Shown here one piece after another: positions 6,443 through 9,512 of a stretch of DNA of 9,512 nucleotides. Source of the stretch: Acinetobacter sp. (GTDB taxonomy: Bacteria; Pseudomonadota; Gammaproteobacteria; Pseudomonadales; Moraxellaceae). How positions within the stretch are numbered: position 1 is the first letter of the stretch; each line of letters opens with the position of its first letter. Where the stretch lies: contig SSHD01000113.1 of NCBI GenBank assembly GCA_008017255.1, forward strand, positions 1 to 9,512, in the 5' to 3' direction. Both the position numbers and the translations under genes were made by a program. Below the pieces are notes generated by a model. It worked only from the letters and a program-made list of their open reading frames with translations, ran no database searches and had not been told where the DNA came from.

Positions 6443-6445
6443 CAA
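6418..6445 (-). promoter_or_regulatory. Divergent promoter of the YeeE-hydrolase-DUF202 operon
   Basis: On the minus strand TTGAAT (6440-6445) and TAATAT (6418-6423) are separated by 16 bp. Transcription would begin near 6411, about 22 nt before the first ATG, which has a good ribosome site. Its -10 lies between the -35 and -10 of the regulator promoter, so one bound repressor could silence both directions. Confidence 0.4.
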
Positions 6446-6450
6446 GTCTT

Positions 6451-6780
6451 ATGATGAGGATTTTATCTTTGCATAACCTTCATTCTGCAATCAGTATTGA
6501 TTTTGAAAAAGTACCTTATGTGGCGGCGCAGCTGAAAATACTGTCTAATCCTGACCGACTAAAAATTTTATGTGTGCTAAGTCATGCGGAACAACATGTA
6601 CAACAGATTGAACAACTGACCGATATTCACCAACCGACACTATCGCAACAACTCACCTTATTACGCAAAGCAAAGCTAGTGACCACTCGCCGTGAGGGTA
6701 AGCAGATTTTTTATCAAATTTGTGACGATAAAGTGTTGCAGCTAATGCAAACCTTGTATGGGCTATATTGCCAAGACTAA
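6451..6780 (+). CDS. bigR: ArsR-family transcriptional repressor, BigR/SqrR-like persulfide sensor
   Basis: A 109-residue winged-helix dimer-type regulator. The core is a typical ArsR fold: KILSNPDRLKILCVL (29-43), a recognition region QPTLSQQLTLLRKAKLV (61-77), and the wing TTRREGKQIFYQI (78-90). BigR-type sensors form a disulfide or polysulfide bridge between a cysteine in the helix after DRL and one near the C-terminus; here these are Cys41 and Cys107 (GLYCQD). The metal-binding motif of classical ArsR (ELCVCDL) is absent, which supports persulfide rather than metal sensing. A third cysteine, Cys91, follows the wing. It is divergent from the operon it probably represses. The start is unsettled: ATG at 6451 has no upstream ribosome site, while TTG at 6469 has TGAGGA 8 nt before it, which would give 103 residues. 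Confidence 0.88.
   Translation: MMRILSLHNLHSAISIDFEKVPYVAAQLKILSNPDRLKILCVLSHAEQHVQQIEQLTDIHQPTLSQQLTLLRKAKLVTTRREGKQIFYQICDDKVLQLMQTLYGLYCQD
6455..6460 (+). promoter_or_regulatory. Possible ribosome binding site for an alternative TTG start of the regulator
   Basis: TGAGGA is followed by 8 nt and an in-frame TTG at 6469-6471. It lies just inside the ATG-initiated reading frame, so it only makes sense if translation starts at the TTG. The residues lost (MMRILS) are not part of the DNA-binding core. Confidence 0.4.
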
Positions 6781-6793
6781 AACTGTATAAAAG

Positions 6794-6828
6794 CTAAACC
6801 GTGATGAAAATGAATTCGCACGGTTTAG
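6794..6828. terminator. Convergent terminator between the regulator and tamB
   Basis: A perfect 10-bp stem, CTAAACCGTG (6794-6803) with CACGGTTTAG (6819-6828), encloses a 15-nt loop. It fills the 53-bp gap between two converging genes. T-rich sequence follows on both strands (TTGATTT on plus, CTTTTATACAGTTTT on minus), so it may work in both directions, more strongly for tamB. Confidence 0.6.
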
Positions 6829-6833
6829 TTGAT

Positions 6834-9512
6834 TTAGAATCGCCAGTTATAAAATAAATCTATGGCACGTTCGAGTGATGAACTGGCTTCCAAATATAAA
6901 CGGCGGTTCATTTGATAACGCAGTGTCAGTTTATTTACAGGGGTAAATACGCCTACGCCATAACGAATAAATAAGTCTGGGGTAATGTAACCCGTCAGAC
7001 TGACCTGAGTGTCGTCGCCTGTACCCTGCGCATCTAAAGCCAAACTACTAAAACCAAAAGTGCGACCAATTTGATTGGTAAGCGCGCGCGTGCCACCTAA
7101 GCCCATACTAATCCCTGCTGCGGCAATGGTGTTATTGACATCGGACTTAAAGCCTTCGGCATTGCTTATACCGCTACCACCTTCATTAATTCGCCCTGAA
7201 ACTAAAGCATTTAACGCTTCTTGTTGCGACAAGCCTGCATCGCTATAAACCTGAATATTCGGCACAGTTAAGGTCCCAGTCACACGCACGCCAACCAGGC
7301 TGCCTTGAATAATTTTATTGGCATCAATGTCTAAGGTCGGGTTCGCCAGTGGACCATTAAAACGCCCAATGGCACGGTTTAAATCTAAACTTTGCCCATA
7401 GGCTTCAATCTTGACTTTTTGGCTGACCCCAATCGCACCATTGGCTCGCATGGCAGTTTCCAAGCCACGTTGTGATAAATGCAAACGCCCTAATATTGGA
7501 ATGTTACTTTCAAAGCCTTGAAAAATTACTTGATTGCCCAGTGTTAGGGTCATATCGGCACGAATATCCCACGGTTTAGCCGCATTTAAGGTCGCCAGTA
7601 GGTCTTGACCTTGATGTACCACTCGCACATCGGGCGATACATTAATCACTTTGGCAGTAGTTTCTGGCATTGAAATACGTGCACGCGGTATATCAATAGT
7701 GCCTTTTAAACTTAAACGCCGTTCAAACGGATAGACATCTAAACTCAGGTCAGGTTCGGCAATGGCGGTAATCATAGGTGCTTGGCGCAGCAATAAGTTG
7801 TCACCTTTTAGAGTCAGTGCCAAATGCGGTCGATTTTTCCAGTCAAAACTACCTTTTAAGCGCCCAACCCCTTGCCCGCTATTGAATGCACCGTCAATGG
7901 TGGCGGAGTCTTGCCGAATAGATGAATACAGTTGAATATTAGTCAAGTTCACTGGCAGCGAAATCATACTGATTGCGCCATTTTTTAAGCGCATTTGCCC
8001 AGTAAATTGTGGTTTGCTTAAGCTGCCTTGCACTTTGCCAGCTAGTGCCAAAGTACCCGCCATAGAACGCACATCTTTGATAAAAGGCTTAATAATTTTC
8101 AGTTGAATATCATCAAAGGCAATTTCCCCCTGCATAGGCATGCCTTGTTGATACGGATTCACCACCACATTGGCATAACCAGTACCAATTTCTGGGGTTT
8201 TCATGTCCATACGCAAGAGCAACCCATTGGTAACACTTTTGCCGATTAAGCTAAGCTCATCATACGCCACAGTGGTGGGTGGGTCCGTTGGGTCATCTGC
8301 CTCTAGGCCAATTTGGCCTTTACGGGTGACTAAGCGTGCATCGAGCTTTGGCTGTCCGCCATTTACCCACGAGGCTTTGGCGTAACCGTCTAACTGACCG
8401 GTCATGGCCAAACCTTCTGGCATAAATGCACTCAAGTCGGTTAAATCTAGCCCTTTGGTCACTATAGACACATTGCCTTTGGCTTTGGCGATGCGTGCGG
8501 CTTGATCTAAACACAATTGCCCATGCGCACTCTGCCAACAATGCTGCCCCACATACAAGTCGGCAGCGGCGGCAGAATACATCAATGCCGCAGCTTGCTG
8601 TTGCTCTAGTTGAATGCGCTGCGATTTAAATTGACCCTGTTGCAATTGACCAATCCAGTCGTTATTGGCATTAAAACCACCTGCCAATTGCAGGTGAAAA
8701 TTAGACTTGCGGTTTTGGCTGTCGAGCTTAAGCACATGCGCTTTGTATGTACCCGCCAAGCGTAGCGTAGCATTTTCAATCACACGTTTGCCATTGCGCA
8801 TTTGGCTCATGTTTGCAGTTAATTGGGTTGCAGTGGTTTCCGAAGTAGGTAGTTCACCTTGTATGCGTAAAGATTGAATACTGAGCAAATTTTTAAAAGC
8901 AAACTGATCGACCGCTAAATTTGCGGTGGCGGTTAAACGTGGTTGTGACTGTACATTTAAATGACCATAAATCCGCCCTTTTAAGCCCGGATACAGCGTA
9001 TAGAGCGCCGGTGCATGAATGTTAAGGCGTAAATTTTGCGCATTGCCTGAGGCTTGCACTTGGTTTTGCGCATAAGCTAAAAACAAATTATTGGCTTCAA
9101 ACTGTTGCGGTAGAAAGCCTTTTTGTGTGCTATCTAACAACACGCTCAAATTGCCACGTCCACGCAGTGGGTGATTATTCAGAAAACCCGCTACATTCAA
9201 CTGCCGAATATCAATTCTTTTGAGTTTGTCTGACCAAACCCCTTGCGATTTTACCCGCCCTGACAGTTCACCTCTCAGATTGGACACAAAGTATTGCGGT
9301 TTAAAACGTACCAATGAAGCATCGACATCCCACCCCAATTGGTTTTTCAGATTCAACGTACCAGTGGCATAAATTTTTCCTGCTACGCCATCGTGCTGCA
9401 GTTGATTAATTTTCAAGTATTCAGGCGTGCCTGCAACATTCACTTTTAAGCGACCATCACCCTGACCGAGTGCATTTAAAGCACCGTCATAATCCACCGC
9501 ATAGCTTTTAAA
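6834..9512 (-). CDS. tamB: TamB, translocation and assembly module / lipid-transport protein, C-terminal part
   Basis: The C-terminal 892 residues of a large AsmA-like envelope protein; the frame stays open to the right edge, so the start is outside the window. TamB spans the periplasm from an inner-membrane anchor and works with the outer-membrane protein TamA in outer-membrane protein assembly and phospholipid movement. The visible part is a long series of beta strands with alternating hydrophobic residues (for example GRLKGSFDWK, LALTLKGDNL). It ends in the conserved TamB (DUF490) domain and a beta-barrel-like tail YLEASSSLER...YNWRF with terminal Phe. Two cysteines nine residues apart (about 325 and 334 of this fragment) could form a disulfide in the periplasm. 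An apparent GTG start at 9497 should be ignored, as coding continues upstream. Confidence 0.93.
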   Translation of the reverse strand, partial: FKSYAVDYDGALNALGQGDGRLKVNVAGTPEYLKINQLQHDGVAGKIYATGTLNLKNQLGWDVDASLVRFKPQYFVSNLRGELSGRVKSQGVWSDKLKRIDIRQLNVAGFLNNHPLRGRGNLSVLLDSTQKGFLPQQFEANNLFLAYAQNQVQASGNAQNLRLNIHAPALYTLYPGLKGRIYGHLNVQSQPRLTATANLAVDQFAFKNLLSIQSLRIQGELPTSETTATQLTANMSQMRNGKRVIENATLRLAGTYKAHVLKLDSQNRKSNFHLQLAGGFNANNDWIGQLQQGQFKSQRIQLEQQQAAALMYSAAAADLYVGQHCWQSAHGQLCLDQAARIAKAKGNVSIVTKGLDLTDLSAFMPEGLAMTGQLDGYAKASWVNGGQPKLDARLVTRKGQIGLEADDPTDPPTTVAYDELSLIGKSVTNGLLLRMDMKTPEIGTGYANVVVNPYQQGMPMQGEIAFDDIQLKIIKPFIKDVRSMAGTLALAGKVQGSLSKPQFTGQMRLKNGAISMISLPVNLTNIQLYSSIRQDSATIDGAFNSGQGVGRLKGSFDWKNRPHLALTLKGDNLLLRQAPMITAIAEPDLSLDVYPFERRLSLKGTIDIPRARISMPETTAKVINVSPDVRVVHQGQDLLATLNAAKPWDIRADMTLTLGNQVIFQGFESNIPILGRLHLSQRGLETAMRANGAIGVSQKVKIEAYGQSLDLNRAIGRFNGPLANPTLDIDANKIIQGSLVGVRVTGTLTVPNIQVYSDAGLSQQEALNALVSGRINEGGSGISNAEGFKSDVNNTIAAAGISMGLGGTRALTNQIGRTFGFSSLALDAQGTGDDTQVSLTGYITPDLFIRYGVGVFTPVNKLTLRYQMNRRLYLEASSSLERAIDLFYNWRF

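Noticed and set aside
9495..9497. GTG at 9497 as the start of the tamB reading frame
   Set aside because: The frame remains open with coding-like sequence to the window edge (FKSYA precedes it), and TamB proteins are much longer than this fragment.
1..9512. CRISPR arrays, insertion sequences, tRNA or rRNA genes, frameshifted pseudogenes
   Set aside because: I saw no regularly spaced repeats, transposase-like frames, cloverleaf-like segments or broken reading frames; the genes within the window are intact and the edge genes are simply cut.

Overview
The window looks like chromosomal DNA of a gammaproteobacterium, most likely Acinetobacter or a close Moraxellaceae relative. This rests on the general style of the AcnB protein, the moderate-to-low GC with AT-rich intergenic regions, and the small Acinetobacter-like envelope proteins. 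It is a judgement from protein recall, not a database match.

Layout from left to right. (1) The extreme left edge holds the last 44 codons of a YoeB/Txe-family toxin on the plus strand. It converges on acnB, and a hairpin terminator lies between them. (2) Positions 226-2865, minus strand: complete acnB (aconitate hydratase B) with a GTG start, followed upstream by about 220 bp of regulatory DNA that carries a candidate promoter and a perfect 9-bp inverted repeat. (3) Positions 3123-4093, minus strand: two small envelope proteins. One is a predicted lipoprotein of unknown function with a repeated, multi-ATG start. The other is a DUF4124 periplasmic protein with a Thr/Ala/Gln-rich linker and a four-cysteine tail. 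(4) Positions 4288-6388, minus strand: a tight four-gene operon (two half-size YeeE/YedE membrane proteins, a Blh/ETHE1-like metallo-beta-lactamase-fold hydrolase, and a DUF202 membrane protein). It is divergent from an ArsR-family regulator at 6451-6780 that has the cysteine pair of BigR-type persulfide sensors. (5) Positions 6834-9512, minus strand: the C-terminal part of tamB, which runs off the right edge.

The most coherent system is the BigR-like locus. From known families, the regulator would sense persulfide through a disulfide or polysulfide bridge between Cys41 and Cys107 and release an AT-rich divergent promoter region. The hydrolase would oxidise glutathione persulfide, and the YeeE/YedE pair would move a sulfur species (thiosulfate or similar) across the inner membrane. 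The DUF202 protein is an uncharacterised fourth member. This variant of a known system is complete within the window and includes no sulfide:quinone reductase or rhodanese gene. I found no CRISPR array, insertion sequence, tRNA or rRNA.
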